Source: WHSO01 sp963732875
GTDB taxonomy: Bacteria > Pseudomonadota > Alphaproteobacteria > SMXQ01
Length of the DNA: 64,000 bases
NCBI GenBank assembly: GCA_963732875.1
Contig: CAVTBD010000003.1
Location: forward strand, 434,001-498,000
Direction of reading: 5' to 3'
The stretch's first letter is position 1. Every line of letters starts with the position of its first letter. Made by a program: the position numbers and the translations under genes. The notes under the pieces are model-generated. The model saw only the letters and a program-made list of their open reading frames with translations. It did not search any database and had not been told where the DNA came from. Below, piece by piece: positions 44,877 through 54,139 of the stretch.

Positions 44877-45932
44877 ATGTCCGAGAATCCCTGGAAGCCG
44901 AGCGCCCGCGTGCGCAAGCCTGCCGAGCTGATGAAGCCGGTCGAGGACCCCGCTGGCTGGTATCCGCAGGATTTTGCGGACAGCCGGTGCTGGATGTATC
45001 GCCTGAACGAGCGCGAGGTGGCCGAGCTGATGGACGCGGTGGCGGAGACCGAGCGCCGCGGCCTCGCGCTGATCGACATCACCCAGGAGGAGTTTCGCCT
45101 GCCGACGCTGGGCGCCGCGCTTACCGACATCCGCGACGAGGTCATGGAGGGACGCGGCTTCGCGCTCATCCGCGGCCTGCCCATCGCGGGCCGCTCGCGC
45201 GAGCAGACAGCGGCCGCGTTCTGGGGCATCGGCACCTACGTGGGGCAGGCGATCTCCCAGAACCGGCACGGGCACCTGCTCGGCCACGTCACCGATCTCG
45301 GCGGCGACTATGCCAAGGTGCGCGGCTACATGACCCGCGCCCACATGAAGTTCCACTGCGACCGCGCCGACATCCTGTCGCTGTGCTGCCTGCAGCCGGC
45401 CAAGTCGGGCGGCGCGCACCGCGTGTGCTCCTCGGTCACGCTCTACAACGAGATGCTGAAGCGCCGCCCCGACCTGGTGGAGGCGCTGACCTTCCGCTTC
45501 TACCGCGCGCGCAACGGCGAGCTGCCCCCGGGCGTGACCGAGCCGTGGACGCGCCAGCCGATCTTCAGTGTTCAGGACGGCTATTTCGCCGCGCGCGGCG
45601 CCTCCGCTGCCATCGCCAAGGGCCAGCAGCTGCCGGGCGTGCCCAGGCTTACGCCCGCCCAGGAAGAGGCGATCGCGATGTACAAGACGCTGGCCGAGGA
45701 AATCTACGTCGACATCGACTTCGAGCCGGGCGACATCTCCTTCGTCAACAACCACGTGACGCTGCATTCGCGCACCGCGTTCGAGGACTGGCCCGAGGCG
45801 GAGCGCAAGCGCCACCTGCTGCGCCTGTGGATTTCCAACGGCATGCGCCCGGTCCACGCCGACATCGAGAAGGAAATCCGGGGCGTCACGGTGGCGGACA
45901 CCGTGCTCAAGGCCTCCCTCGATGTCGCCTGA
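44877..45932 (+). CDS. TauD/TfdA-family 2-oxoglutarate-dependent dioxygenase
   Basis: A 351-residue Fe(II)/2-oxoglutarate oxygenase of the clavaminate-synthase-like fold. The iron-binding HxD is in MKFHCDRADILSLCCLQ, and the distal His in DISFVNNHVTLHSRTAFEDW, with the 2-oxoglutarate-binding Arg in RKRHLLRLWIS. Such enzymes hydroxylate taurine, phenoxyacetates or related small acids. The ATG at 44877 is preceded by GGGAGAAAG. It is divergent from the dehydrogenase at 44706 and converges on the gene at 45940. Confidence 0.88.
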   Translation: MSENPWKPSARVRKPAELMKPVEDPAGWYPQDFADSRCWMYRLNEREVAELMDAVAETERRGLALIDITQEEFRLPTLGAALTDIRDEVMEGRGFALIRGLPIAGRSREQTAAAFWGIGTYVGQAISQNRHGHLLGHVTDLGGDYAKVRGYMTRAHMKFHCDRADILSLCCLQPAKSGGAHRVCSSVTLYNEMLKRRPDLVEALTFRFYRARNGELPPGVTEPWTRQPIFSVQDGYFAARGASAAIAKGQQLPGVPRLTPAQEEAIAMYKTLAEEIYVDIDFEPGDISFVNNHVTLHSRTAFEDWPEAERKRHLLRLWISNGMRPVHADIEKEIRGVTVADTVLKASLDVA

Positions 45933-45939
45933 TCTTCTT

Positions 45940-46911
45940 TCAGGTTCCCATCACCGACGGGTGGAACAGCTCGTCGAGCGCGAGGCGGCGCGGGATCAGG
46001 CGCTGGTCGAGGGCATAGCCGACGAAGCGTTCGACGTTGGCGCGGTTGGCCTTGATGCCGGACGTCCATAGCGGCGCCGCGAACGCCCGTTCCTCTTCTT
46101 CGAGCGTGTACTTGCCCCAGGCGAGGCCGGTCCAGCTCGGCTCGCGGATATAGTCGTCGGCGAAGCGCTGGGCGTCGGCGAAGGCCGCCATGAGCTGCAT
46201 CGGCAGCTCGGGATGCCGCGCGGCCGCGTCTTCCGTGAGGGCGATCAGGTGCATGGCCGGCCAGTAGCCGTGACGCGCGACGTATTTCGCCTCTTCGGGG
46301 CGGGGGTCGGGAAACAGGCGGCGCACCCGATCCCGCAGCGCGGGGTCCTTCGGGCGCGGCGTGCGCGAATAGAGCAGCGCGTCCACCTCGCCGGTCGCCA
46401 AAAGCTGGGTGAGGTCGGCGCCGTCGGGCAGCATCTCGATATCGAACGTGCCGTCGTATGCGACCGCGACCGTGTCGGGGTTGCGCAGCTTCCACCTGAT
46501 CGAGTCGAGCGGCACGCCGTAGTCGGAGGCGAGGTCGCCCTTGGCCAGCACCGCGAGCGTCGTCTGGAACGACTGGATGCCGATGGTCTTGCCGGCGAGG
46601 TCGGCCGGGGTCTCGATGCCGGCCCGCGTGTTGATGAAGATCTGGCCGTGGCTGAACAGGCGGCGCGGGAACACCGGGACCGCCGTGAACGGCAGGCCCT
46701 GGGCGCGGGCCGCCAGGTAGGACGACAGCGAAACCTCGGCGGCGTCGAACGCGCCGTCGTTCAGCATCTGTTCGTGGCGGTGGCGGCCGTCCCGGAGCGG
46801 CGTTTCCTGGCCGACCTGCAGGACCTCGAGGTCGAGACCGGGCGGCAGGGTCACGGTGCCGTCGAAGAACGGCACGTGCCGGTCGTAGCGGTCGATGGCC
46901 AGCGTAATCAT
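45940..46911 (-). CDS. 4,5-dihydroxyphthalate decarboxylase-like protein
   Basis: A 323-residue protein with a periplasmic-binding fold, close in layout to Pht5-type decarboxylases: ITLAIDRYDRHVPFFDGTVTL at the start (shown in part), AAEVSLSSYLAARAQGLPFT, and the NMT1-like hinge LAGKTIGIQSFQTTLAVLAK. There is no signal peptide, which fits the cytosolic decarboxylase use of this fold. The ATG at 46911 is preceded by GGGGAGG; an upstream in-frame stretch is dropped. Near the Rieske genes it could take part in phthalate-like degradation; that is an inference. Confidence 0.72.
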   Translation of the reverse strand: MITLAIDRYDRHVPFFDGTVTLPPGLDLEVLQVGQETPLRDGRHRHEQMLNDGAFDAAEVSLSSYLAARAQGLPFTAVPVFPRRLFSHGQIFINTRAGIETPADLAGKTIGIQSFQTTLAVLAKGDLASDYGVPLDSIRWKLRNPDTVAVAYDGTFDIEMLPDGADLTQLLATGEVDALLYSRTPRPKDPALRDRVRRLFPDPRPEEAKYVARHGYWPAMHLIALTEDAAARHPELPMQLMAAFADAQRFADDYIREPSWTGLAWGKYTLEEEERAFAAPLWTSGIKANRANVERFVGYALDQRLIPRRLALDELFHPSVMGT

Positions 46912-47053
46912 GACGGCGATGTCCTCCCCGAAGCGGCAATGGCGACGTTGTCCGTCGTCTGGCGCGCATCCTAGCTGCTCCTGACGCGGTCGGGCTATGG
47001 TCTTGCCGCCTGCGTCAGGGAGGTTAAGATCGGCCCACAAAAAGGGAGGAACC

Positions 47054-49390
47054 ATGGCACGCTATTCCATCAGCCAGCCGGTCAATGCGGTCGAGGCGCC
47101 GCGCCTGCTCACCGGCCGGGGCCGCTACACCGACGACGTCCAGCTTCCGCGCATGGCGTACGCGGTGTTTCTGCGCTCGCCCCATGCGCACGCCGATATC
47201 AAGCACATCGATGTTTCGCCCGCGCTGCAGATGCCCGGCGTCGTCGCGATCCTGACCGGCGAGGACTACGCCGCCGACAAGCTCGGCAACGTGCCCGGCA
47301 ACGCCGCTCCCAAGCGCCGCGGCGGCGAGCCCGGCTACCGTCCGGCGCGCCCCGGCATCACGCGCGACCGCGTGCGCCACGTCGGCCAGATCGTCGCCAT
47401 GGTGATCGCCGATTCGGTCAACGAGGCCAAGGACGCCATGGACCGGATCGAGATCGACTACGAGATCCTGCCGGCGCACCTCGATCCCGTCGCCGCCAGC
47501 AAGGACGGCGCGCCGCTGCTGTGGCCGGACTGCCCGCTCAACGAATTTTTCATGGCCCAGAAGGGCGACGCCAAGGCGACCGAAGAGGCGCTGGCCAAGT
47601 CGCCGCGCGTCGTGCGCGACCACTTCGTCGTCACCCGCGTCACCGCCAACACCATGGAGCCGCGCTCGGTGGTGGCCGACTACGACCCGGGCCGCGACCA
47701 TTACACTGTCTACGCCTGTCAGCAGCGCCCGTTCACCTGGCGCACCATGATGACCAAGGGCGTGTTCCGCATTCCCGAGACCAACATGACCGTCATCGCC
47801 GGTGACGTCGGTGGCTCGTTCGGCATGAAGGGCGGGCTCTATCCCGAGGTGCCGCTGGCCGCCTGGGCGGCGAAGCGCGTCGCCCGTCCGGTCAAGTGGA
47901 CCTGCGAGCGCAGCGAAGGCCACATCGCCGACGACCAGGCACGCGACGTGGTGGTGGAGGCCGAACTCGGCTTCGACGACGACGGCAAGTTCCACGCCTG
48001 CCGCTTCGTCGGCACCGCCAATATCGGCGCATTCCTATCCATGACCGGCTTCGGCACGCCCAACGGCATCGCCAGCGCCAACGTCGGCACCTACGTGTTC
48101 CCGACCGTCTACGGCGAATCCCACGCGATCATGACCAACACCGTGCCTATGGCCAACTACCGGGGCCCGTCGGGCACGCCCGGCGTCTACGTGCTGGAGC
48201 GCCTGATCGACATGGCGGCGCGCGAGATCGGCATGGACCCGACCGAGATCCGCCGGCGCAACTACATTCCCGCCGACGCCATGCCGTACAAGCTGCCCAA
48301 CGGGCAGAAGTACGACTGCGGCGAGTTCGAGGTGGTGATGGACAAGTGCCTCAGGCTCGCCGACTACGCGGGCGTTCCCGCGCGCAAGGAAGAGGCCAGG
48401 AAGCGCGGCAGGCTGCTCGGCGTCGGCGTCTCTTCGAGCGTCGATCCCTCGGGCAGCCCGGCGCCCGAGACCGCCGAGCTGCGCTTCGATCCGGGCGGGA
48501 CCGTGACCGTGCTCGCGGCCTCGACCGCGGGCGGTCAGTGCCACGCGACCATCTACACCCAGATCGTGTCCGACACGCTCGGGATCGACGCCGAGAAGAT
48601 CCGCGTGGTCGAGGGCGATACCAGCCGCCTCGCCTGGGGTTCCGGCACCGGCGCCGCGCGCACCGCGACCCTGTGCGGCACCGTGGTCTACCAGGCGGCG
48701 GTCAAGACCCGCGAGAAGGGGCGGCGCATCGCCGCGCACCTGATGGAGGCCGCGCCCGAGGACGTGACCTTCGAGGACGGCACCTATTTCGCCAAGGGCA
48801 CCAACCGCTCGGTCACCTTCGACGAGGTCGCCAAGGCCGCGTTCAAGCCCAACCAGCTGCCCAAGGACATGGAGTTCGGCCTGTTCGAGAGCGCCGCGTG
48901 GACCTCGTCCGGGCCCAATATTCCCAATACCTTCCACGTGTGCGAGATCGAGATCGACCCCGAGACCGGCAAGAGCGAACTCACCCGCTACACCTCGGTC
49001 TATGACGTGGGCGTCGAGCTCAACCCTATGGGTGTGGCCGGCCAGGCACGCGGCGGCATCGCCCAGGGCGCGGGCCAGGCGCTGATGGAGCAGATGGTCT
49101 ACGACCCGGAGACCGGGCAGGTGCTGACCGGCTCGTTCATGGACTACGCCATGCCCCACGCCCATCACCTGTGCGACGTGGCGCTCGAGAGCCATCCGGT
49201 GCCGACCCAGCAGAACCCGCTCGGCGTCAAGGGCGCGGGCGAGGGCGGCACGGTCGGCTCGCTCGCCGCGGTGATGAATGCCGTCAACGACGCGCTCGCG
49301 CCTCTCGGCGTGCGCAACCTGATGATGCCGGCGACGCCCCAGCGCGTGTGGCAGGCCATTCAGGAGGCCCGCAAGGTCGCCGCCGAATAG
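47054..49390 (+). CDS. Molybdenum hydroxylase large subunit (xanthine dehydrogenase family)
   Basis: A 778-residue molybdopterin-binding subunit of the xanthine dehydrogenase/CO dehydrogenase/isoquinoline oxidoreductase family. It opens with EAPRLLTGRGRYTDDVQLPR, then AVFLRSPHAHADI. Cofactor-binding loops are GDVGGSFGMKGG, MANYRGPSGTPGVYVLERLI and GVKGAGEGGTVGSLAAVMNA with the catalytic Glu. The FAD and 2Fe-2S subunit genes that normally accompany it are absent from the window, so it is an orphan. GGGAGG precedes the ATG at 47054. It likely hydroxylates an aromatic or aldehyde substrate. Confidence 0.92.
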   Translation: MARYSISQPVNAVEAPRLLTGRGRYTDDVQLPRMAYAVFLRSPHAHADIKHIDVSPALQMPGVVAILTGEDYAADKLGNVPGNAAPKRRGGEPGYRPARPGITRDRVRHVGQIVAMVIADSVNEAKDAMDRIEIDYEILPAHLDPVAASKDGAPLLWPDCPLNEFFMAQKGDAKATEEALAKSPRVVRDHFVVTRVTANTMEPRSVVADYDPGRDHYTVYACQQRPFTWRTMMTKGVFRIPETNMTVIAGDVGGSFGMKGGLYPEVPLAAWAAKRVARPVKWTCERSEGHIADDQARDVVVEAELGFDDDGKFHACRFVGTANIGAFLSMTGFGTPNGIASANVGTYVFPTVYGESHAIMTNTVPMANYRGPSGTPGVYVLERLIDMAAREIGMDPTEIRRRNYIPADAMPYKLPNGQKYDCGEFEVVMDKCLRLADYAGVPARKEEARKRGRLLGVGVSSSVDPSGSPAPETAELRFDPGGTVTVLAASTAGGQCHATIYTQIVSDTLGIDAEKIRVVEGDTSRLAWGSGTGAARTATLCGTVVYQAAVKTREKGRRIAAHLMEAAPEDVTFEDGTYFAKGTNRSVTFDEVAKAAFKPNQLPKDMEFGLFESAAWTSSGPNIPNTFHVCEIEIDPETGKSELTRYTSVYDVGVELNPMGVAGQARGGIAQGAGQALMEQMVYDPETGQVLTGSFMDYAMPHAHHLCDVALESHPVPTQQNPLGVKGAGEGGTVGSLAAVMNAVNDALAPLGVRNLMMPATPQRVWQAIQEARKVAAE

Positions 49391-49448
49391 GCGGCTCCCT
49401 CCGAGAAGCCACAGGCTCGATCAATGGACCCGTGGCCCCTCCAGACTG

Positions 49449-49464
49449 TTGACAATATACAATC
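49449..49464. promoter_or_regulatory. Candidate GntR operator/promoter
   Basis: TTGACAATATACAATC lies 20 bp upstream of the GntR start. It contains a TTGACA and an imperfect ATTGTATA-like dyad typical of FCD-type GntR sites, so autoregulation is possible. Confidence 0.45.
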
Positions 49465-49483
49465 ACGCGAACACGATATCCCG

Positions 49484-50227
49484 ATGAACGACGCGCCCGA
49501 TAATTCCATCTCCTCGACCATCGCGCTCCTGCGGACGCAGTCCCTGACCGGCGCCGTACAGCATGAGATCGAGCGCATGATCCTGAGCGGCGAACTGCCC
49601 GCCGGGACCCGTCTCAACGAGAACGCGCTCGCGGCCAAGCTGTCGGTCAGCCGCGGCCCGATCCGCGAAGCCTGCCGCGCGCTGGCGGAGCTGGGCTTCG
49701 TCTACCTGGTGCCCAATCGCGGCGTATTCGTGAAGCGTCTCGACCGGACCGACGCGATGGAAGTCTACGACATGCGCGCGGGGCTGGTGGGGCTGGCCGG
49801 GTCGCTGTTGGCGCCGGTGGTCACGGAGCCCCAGCTCGTGGTGCTCGATCGCCTGCTCGACAAGATGGACCGGGCCGCCGAGGCCGCCGACTTCGATATC
49901 TTCTATCCGATCAATCTCGAATTCCACGACACCATCGTCCAGGCCACCGGCAACAGCCGTTTGGTGCGCGTCTATCGCGGGCTGGTGAAGGAGTTCCACC
50001 TGTTCCGCCGCCACGGCCTGGTGATACAGGACGCGCTGATCGCCTCCAACCGGGAGCATCGCGGCATTGTCGCGGCGTTGCGTCGCCATGACGCGCGTGA
50101 ATGCTACGAGCTCAGCTTCCAGCACGTCGCCAACGGCAAGCAGCGCATGCTGTCGGCGCTCGACAGCCTCGCTGCTGATGGCGAGGCCGTGCCGGAAGAG
50201 AAGCGCGCCGCGGCACCCGGCGAATAG
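49484..50227 (+). CDS. GntR-family regulator, FCD (FadR/VanR) subgroup
   Basis: A 247-residue regulator. The winged helix (about 20-85) has ILSGELPAGTRLNENALAAK and LSVSRGPIREACRALAELGF. The helical FCD ligand-binding domain has DMRAGLVGLAGSLLAP and metal-site histidines in NLEFHDTIVQATGNSRL and ANREH-like segments. The ATG at 49484 is chosen so that the AT-rich dyad at 49449 stays outside the gene. It lies just upstream of, and in the same direction as, the Rieske-Bug run and is the best candidate for its control. Confidence 0.88.
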   Translation: MNDAPDNSISSTIALLRTQSLTGAVQHEIERMILSGELPAGTRLNENALAAKLSVSRGPIREACRALAELGFVYLVPNRGVFVKRLDRTDAMEVYDMRAGLVGLAGSLLAPVVTEPQLVVLDRLLDKMDRAAEAADFDIFYPINLEFHDTIVQATGNSRLVRVYRGLVKEFHLFRRHGLVIQDALIASNREHRGIVAALRRHDARECYELSFQHVANGKQRMLSALDSLAADGEAVPEEKRAAAPGE

Positions 50228-50348
50228 GCGACGGACGCTTTGCGTCGCACCGCCGGCGGGAAGCCCCGGCATGGATTATCCGGTCGCCCATTTCACGAGA
50301 AGCTCGCAAGAGCCGGGGGCCGGTCGGAACAGTGGGTAGGGAGGACAC

Positions 50349-51551
50349 ATGGGCGTTTCGGGCGCATTGGAATTCGCGGATCTTGAAGCGGTCGGTCCGG
50401 GCACGCCGTCGGGGCGGTACCTGCGGCGGTTCTGGCAGCCGGTGATGCGGCTCAGGGACCTGCCCACGGGGCGGGCGCGTCCGCTCGAGATCCTGGGTGA
50501 GAAGTTCACCGTCTACCGGGGTGAGGACGGCACGCCCCATGTCACCGACTTCCGCTGCGCCCATCGCGGCACGCCCCTGTCATTGGGCTGGGTCGAGGGC
50601 GACACGTTGCGCTGCCGCTACCACGGCTGGCGCTTCGACGGGACCGGGCAGTGCGTTGAACAGCCCAACGAGGATCGTCCGTTCTGCGCCAAGGTGAAGA
50701 TGACGTCGTTCCCGACACGCATCTACGCGGGTCTGGTGTTCGTGTATTTCGGCGACGGCGCGCCGCCGCCGTTCCGGACCTATCCCGACCTCGACCGTCC
50801 CGGGGTGATCGTGACCGACCCGCCCGAGGTGCTGCCGTGCACCTTCTGGAACAAGTTCGACAACGACCATACACACATCCCGTGGGTGCATCGCGCCACG
50901 GCTTACCGCAAGAACCGCCCCGATCTGCTGCTGATCCGCCACGAGGCGGTGGAGGAGACGCCCTACGGCTGGCGCGGCATCCGTTCGATCAAGGGCGAGG
51001 AACCCGCGGCCGCCGCCAAGGCGCTCGGTCCCGCCAAGCTGACCCACTGGTTCATGCCCAACGTGCGGCTGTTCTTCGCGCCGACCCGCGCCGAGGGGTT
51101 CCAGGGCCGCGGCCTGTGGGACACCAAGGTGGTGTGGACCGTGCCGGTCAACGACGCCGCCCATGCCGCCTTCGACGTCACCCATACGCCGCTCGAGGGC
51201 GCCGAGGCCGAGGCCTTTACCAGAAGCCGCGCCATGCAGGACGCCGCCGCCGAGACCCGTTGGGACCTCGCCGAGCAGGTGCTCGCCGGCGAGATGACGC
51301 TGGAAGATCTGCCCGAGGAGATGGACGCCTATACCAGCTTCGCCATCGAGGACTACTGCACCCAGGTCGGGCAGGGACCGGTGCGCGGGCGCGGCAAGGA
51401 ATACCTAGCCGCCACCGATGCGCGGCTGGTCCTGCTGCGCCGCCTGTGGCTGCGCGAGGTCAGCGCCCTGGTGACGGGCCGGCCGCTCACCGATTGGAAG
51501 GTGCCGGAAGGGCCGTTGTCCCAGGTCCGGCTGGAAGCGCCGGTGGCGTGA
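50349..51551 (+). CDS. Rieske 2Fe-2S aromatic ring oxygenase alpha-type, copy 1
   Basis: A 400-residue oxygenase of the phthalate 4,5-dioxygenase/vanillate demethylase group. The Rieske ligands are C70-A-H72 (FRCAHRG) and C89-R-Y-H92 (RCRYHGW). The mononuclear iron site lies at 171-181 (DNDHTHIPWVH). The C-terminal catalytic domain includes FMPNVRLFFAPTRAEG. GGGAGG precedes the ATG. DNA at 50391-50868 is almost identical to 55441-55918 in copy 4. A separate reductase would have to supply electrons, and none is encoded in the window. Confidence 0.92.
   Translation: MGVSGALEFADLEAVGPGTPSGRYLRRFWQPVMRLRDLPTGRARPLEILGEKFTVYRGEDGTPHVTDFRCAHRGTPLSLGWVEGDTLRCRYHGWRFDGTGQCVEQPNEDRPFCAKVKMTSFPTRIYAGLVFVYFGDGAPPPFRTYPDLDRPGVIVTDPPEVLPCTFWNKFDNDHTHIPWVHRATAYRKNRPDLLLIRHEAVEETPYGWRGIRSIKGEEPAAAAKALGPAKLTHWFMPNVRLFFAPTRAEGFQGRGLWDTKVVWTVPVNDAAHAAFDVTHTPLEGAEAEAFTRSRAMQDAAAETRWDLAEQVLAGEMTLEDLPEEMDAYTSFAIEDYCTQVGQGPVRGRGKEYLAATDARLVLLRRLWLREVSALVTGRPLTDWKVPEGPLSQVRLEAPVA
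50391..50868. repeat. Near-identical tract shared by Rieske copies 1 and 4 (first location)
   Basis: This 478-bp stretch differs from 55441-55918 at two positions only (50468 G versus C, 50675 T versus C). The flanking coding DNA diverges immediately on both sides, which fits recent gene conversion rather than whole-gene duplication. Confidence 0.85.
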
Positions 51552-51575
51552 CCGTGGCGATGGCGGAGATGACAT

Positions 51576-52769
51576 ATGGCAAGCGTTGAATTCGCCGATC
51601 TTCAGAACGTGGGGCCGGGCACGCCGGCGGGCCGCTATTTCCGCCGCTTCTGGCAGCCGATGGTCCGCATCCGCGACCTGCCCAAGGGCCGCGCCAAGCC
51701 GCTCGAGATCCTGGGCGAGATGTTCACGGTCTACCGCGGCGAGGAAGGCGCATGCCATCTCGTCGCCTACCGCTGCCCGCACCGTGGCACGCCCCTGTCG
51801 CTGGGCTGGGTTGAGGGCGACACGCTGCGCTGCCGCTACCACGGCTGGCGCTTCGAGGGCTCGGGCCAGTGCGTGGAGCAGCCCAACGAGGACCATCCGT
51901 TCTGCGCCAAGGTGAAGATGAAGGTCTATCCCACCCGCGAATACGCGGGCCTGGTTTTCGCCTACCTGGGTGAGGGCGAGCCGCCGCCGTTCCGCAGCTT
52001 CCCCGACCTCGACCTGCCGGGCGTCGTGGTCGCCGATCCGCCCGAGCATCTGCCGTGCAACTACTGGAATAAGTTCGACAACGACCACGGGCATATCCCG
52101 TGGGTGCACCGCGCCACGGGGCTGCGCAAGAACCGCAAGGACATCTTCGTGCTGCGCCAGGAGAAGATGTCGGAGACCGATTTCGGCATGCAGTCGACGC
52201 GCTATGTCAAGGGCGCCGCCGGTGACGTCGGCGGCGCGCTCGGCCGCGGCCAACTGTCCTACTTCATCATGCCCAACGTGCGCCTGTTCTTCGTGCGCAC
52301 CCGCGCCAAGGGCTTCGAGAACAGCGGGCTGTGGGACACCAAGGTGGTGTGGATGGTGCCGGTCAACGACGCCAAGTTCGCCGCCTTCGACGTGACCCAT
52401 ACGCCGCTCGAGGGCGCCGAGGCCGAGACCTATGCCGAGAGCCGTTACCGCCAGCAGGAGGCCGAGGCCGAGATGCGCTGGGACCTCGCGGAGAAGATCC
52501 TCGCCGGCGAGATGGCCGTGGAGGACCTGCCGGACGACATGGGCGCCTACACCAGCTTCGCCATCGAGGACTACGTGACCCAGGTCGGCATGGGCCCGCT
52601 CAAGGGCCGCGGCCAGGAGCATCTTGCCGCCACCGACACCAAGGTCGCGCTCCTGCGCCGGCTGTGGCTGCGCGAGGTGAATGCCCTGGTGGACGGCAAG
52701 CCGATCAAGGACTGGCGCCTTCCGGCCGCGCCCCTGTCGACGCGCACGCTGGAAAGCGCCGACGCCTGA
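51576..52769 (+). CDS. Rieske 2Fe-2S aromatic ring oxygenase alpha-type, copy 2
   Basis: A 397-residue paralogue. Rieske ligands are C67-P-H69 (YRCPHRG) and C86-R-Y-H89; the iron site is DNDHGHIPWVH. It keeps the canonical Cys-Pro-His where copies 1, 3 and 4 have Cys-Ala-His. It is 24 bp downstream of copy 1 and followed by a Bug gene. Conserved catalytic-domain segments include YFIMPNVRLFFVRTRAKGFE and the end LRRLWLREVNALVDGKPIKD. No reductase gene is nearby. Confidence 0.92.
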   Translation: MASVEFADLQNVGPGTPAGRYFRRFWQPMVRIRDLPKGRAKPLEILGEMFTVYRGEEGACHLVAYRCPHRGTPLSLGWVEGDTLRCRYHGWRFEGSGQCVEQPNEDHPFCAKVKMKVYPTREYAGLVFAYLGEGEPPPFRSFPDLDLPGVVVADPPEHLPCNYWNKFDNDHGHIPWVHRATGLRKNRKDIFVLRQEKMSETDFGMQSTRYVKGAAGDVGGALGRGQLSYFIMPNVRLFFVRTRAKGFENSGLWDTKVVWMVPVNDAKFAAFDVTHTPLEGAEAETYAESRYRQQEAEAEMRWDLAEKILAGEMAVEDLPDDMGAYTSFAIEDYVTQVGMGPLKGRGQEHLAATDTKVALLRRLWLREVNALVDGKPIKDWRLPAAPLSTRTLESADA

Positions 52770-52823
52770 CGGCGCAAACAGACCAATAACAGGCTTTGCC
52801 AAGGAATAACGGGGAGACAGACA

Positions 52824-54113
52824 ATGAAGATCATGCCAGCCGGCCGCGCCCTGTGTGCGCTGTGCGTTGCGATAGCCGCCGAAGCTCTTTGCGCCGGGCC
52901 GGCCGCGGCCGACGCCGTCGCCGACTTTTACAAGGGCAAGCAGGTCAAGGTGATCGTCGGTGGCACCGCGGGCGGCGGCTACGCCCCGTACGCGCGCCTG
53001 CTGCAGCGGCACATGGGGGAATACATTCCCGGCAAGCCGACGATGACGATCCAGTACATGCCGGGCGCCGGCGGGCTCGTGGCTACCAATTTCGTCGCCA
53101 ACGTGGCGCCCAGGGACGGCACCGTGATCGGGGCCGTCCAACGCTCGATCGTGCGTCTCGCGATGTTCGGCACCAAGGGCGTCAAGTACGATCCCCGCAA
53201 ACTGAACTGGCTCGGCAGCCTGTTCTCGGACGTGAGCGTCTGCGTTTCCTGGCATACCTCGGGGATCAGGACGATCGAGGACGCGATGAAGAAGGAGAGC
53301 CTTATCGGCGCGATCAGCCCCAATAACGACACCGGGCAGTTTCCCGCCGTCCTCGACAACGTCATCGGCACCAAGTTCCGCATCATCAGCGGTTATCCCG
53401 GAAGCGGCGGGATCACACTCGCCATTGCGCGCGGCGAGGTCTCGGGCCGTTGCGGCTGGTCGTGGGGCTCGCTGAAGACCCAGGAGGGGGAATGGCTGCG
53501 GGACAAGAAAATCAACGTCCTCGTCCAGCTTTCGCTGCGCAGGCAGCCCGAGATCGGCAACGTGCCGCTGGTCACCGATCTCGCGAAAACGCCCGAGCAG
53601 AAGAAAACGCTCGAGTTCATCTTTGCCGAGCAGACGCTGGGCAAGCCCTTCATGTTGCCGTCGGGCGTCCCCGGCGATCGCATCGCTGCGTTGCGCAAGG
53701 CCTTCATGACGGCCGCACACGACAAGAAGGCCCTCGCCGAAATGGCCTCGATGAAGCTGGAAGTCAGCGCGATCGACGGCGACGAGATGGAGAAGCTGGT
53801 TGCCGATCAGCTCGATACGCCGCAGGCGATCGTGGATGCGGCGCACCGCGCCACCACCTATCGGGGCCCGATCGCCAAGGTGAAATACATCAAGGAAACC
53901 GGCAAGATCACCAAGGTGGTGCGCGCCGGTCGTAAGCTTCACATGCAGCTCGGTGACGGCAAGACCGTGGAGACCAGCGTCTCCGGCCGCTCGACCAAGG
54001 TGTTCGTCGACGGCAAGAAGGCGAAGGGTAAAAACATCAAGGTCGGGATGACCTGCACCTTCAACTATCCGGGCTCCGGCTATCAGTCGAAGCGAATCGA
54101 CTGCAACAACTAA
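52824..54113 (+). CDS. Bug/TctC-family solute-binding protein with extra C-terminal domain
   Basis: A 429-residue exported protein, about 80 residues longer than its relatives here. A signal peptide ends in CAGPAAADAV. The ligand loop reads VGGTAGGGYAPYARLL, with Ala where the other five Bug proteins of the window have Asp. MPGAGGLVATNFVANVAPRD is intact. From about residue 350 a Lys- and Gly-rich, beta-strand-like module follows (ETGKITKVVRAGRKLHMQLG, then GKTVETSVSGRSTKVFVDGK and GMTCTFNYPGSGYQSKRIDC), which I cannot assign to a family. It lies between Rieske genes 2 and 3. Confidence 0.87.
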   Translation: MKIMPAGRALCALCVAIAAEALCAGPAAADAVADFYKGKQVKVIVGGTAGGGYAPYARLLQRHMGEYIPGKPTMTIQYMPGAGGLVATNFVANVAPRDGTVIGAVQRSIVRLAMFGTKGVKYDPRKLNWLGSLFSDVSVCVSWHTSGIRTIEDAMKKESLIGAISPNNDTGQFPAVLDNVIGTKFRIISGYPGSGGITLAIARGEVSGRCGWSWGSLKTQEGEWLRDKKINVLVQLSLRRQPEIGNVPLVTDLAKTPEQKKTLEFIFAEQTLGKPFMLPSGVPGDRIAALRKAFMTAAHDKKALAEMASMKLEVSAIDGDEMEKLVADQLDTPQAIVDAAHRATTYRGPIAKVKYIKETGKITKVVRAGRKLHMQLGDGKTVETSVSGRSTKVFVDGKKAKGKNIKVGMTCTFNYPGSGYQSKRIDCNN

Positions 54114-54139
54114 GCACCGGCCGGGTCGGAGGAAATCTA

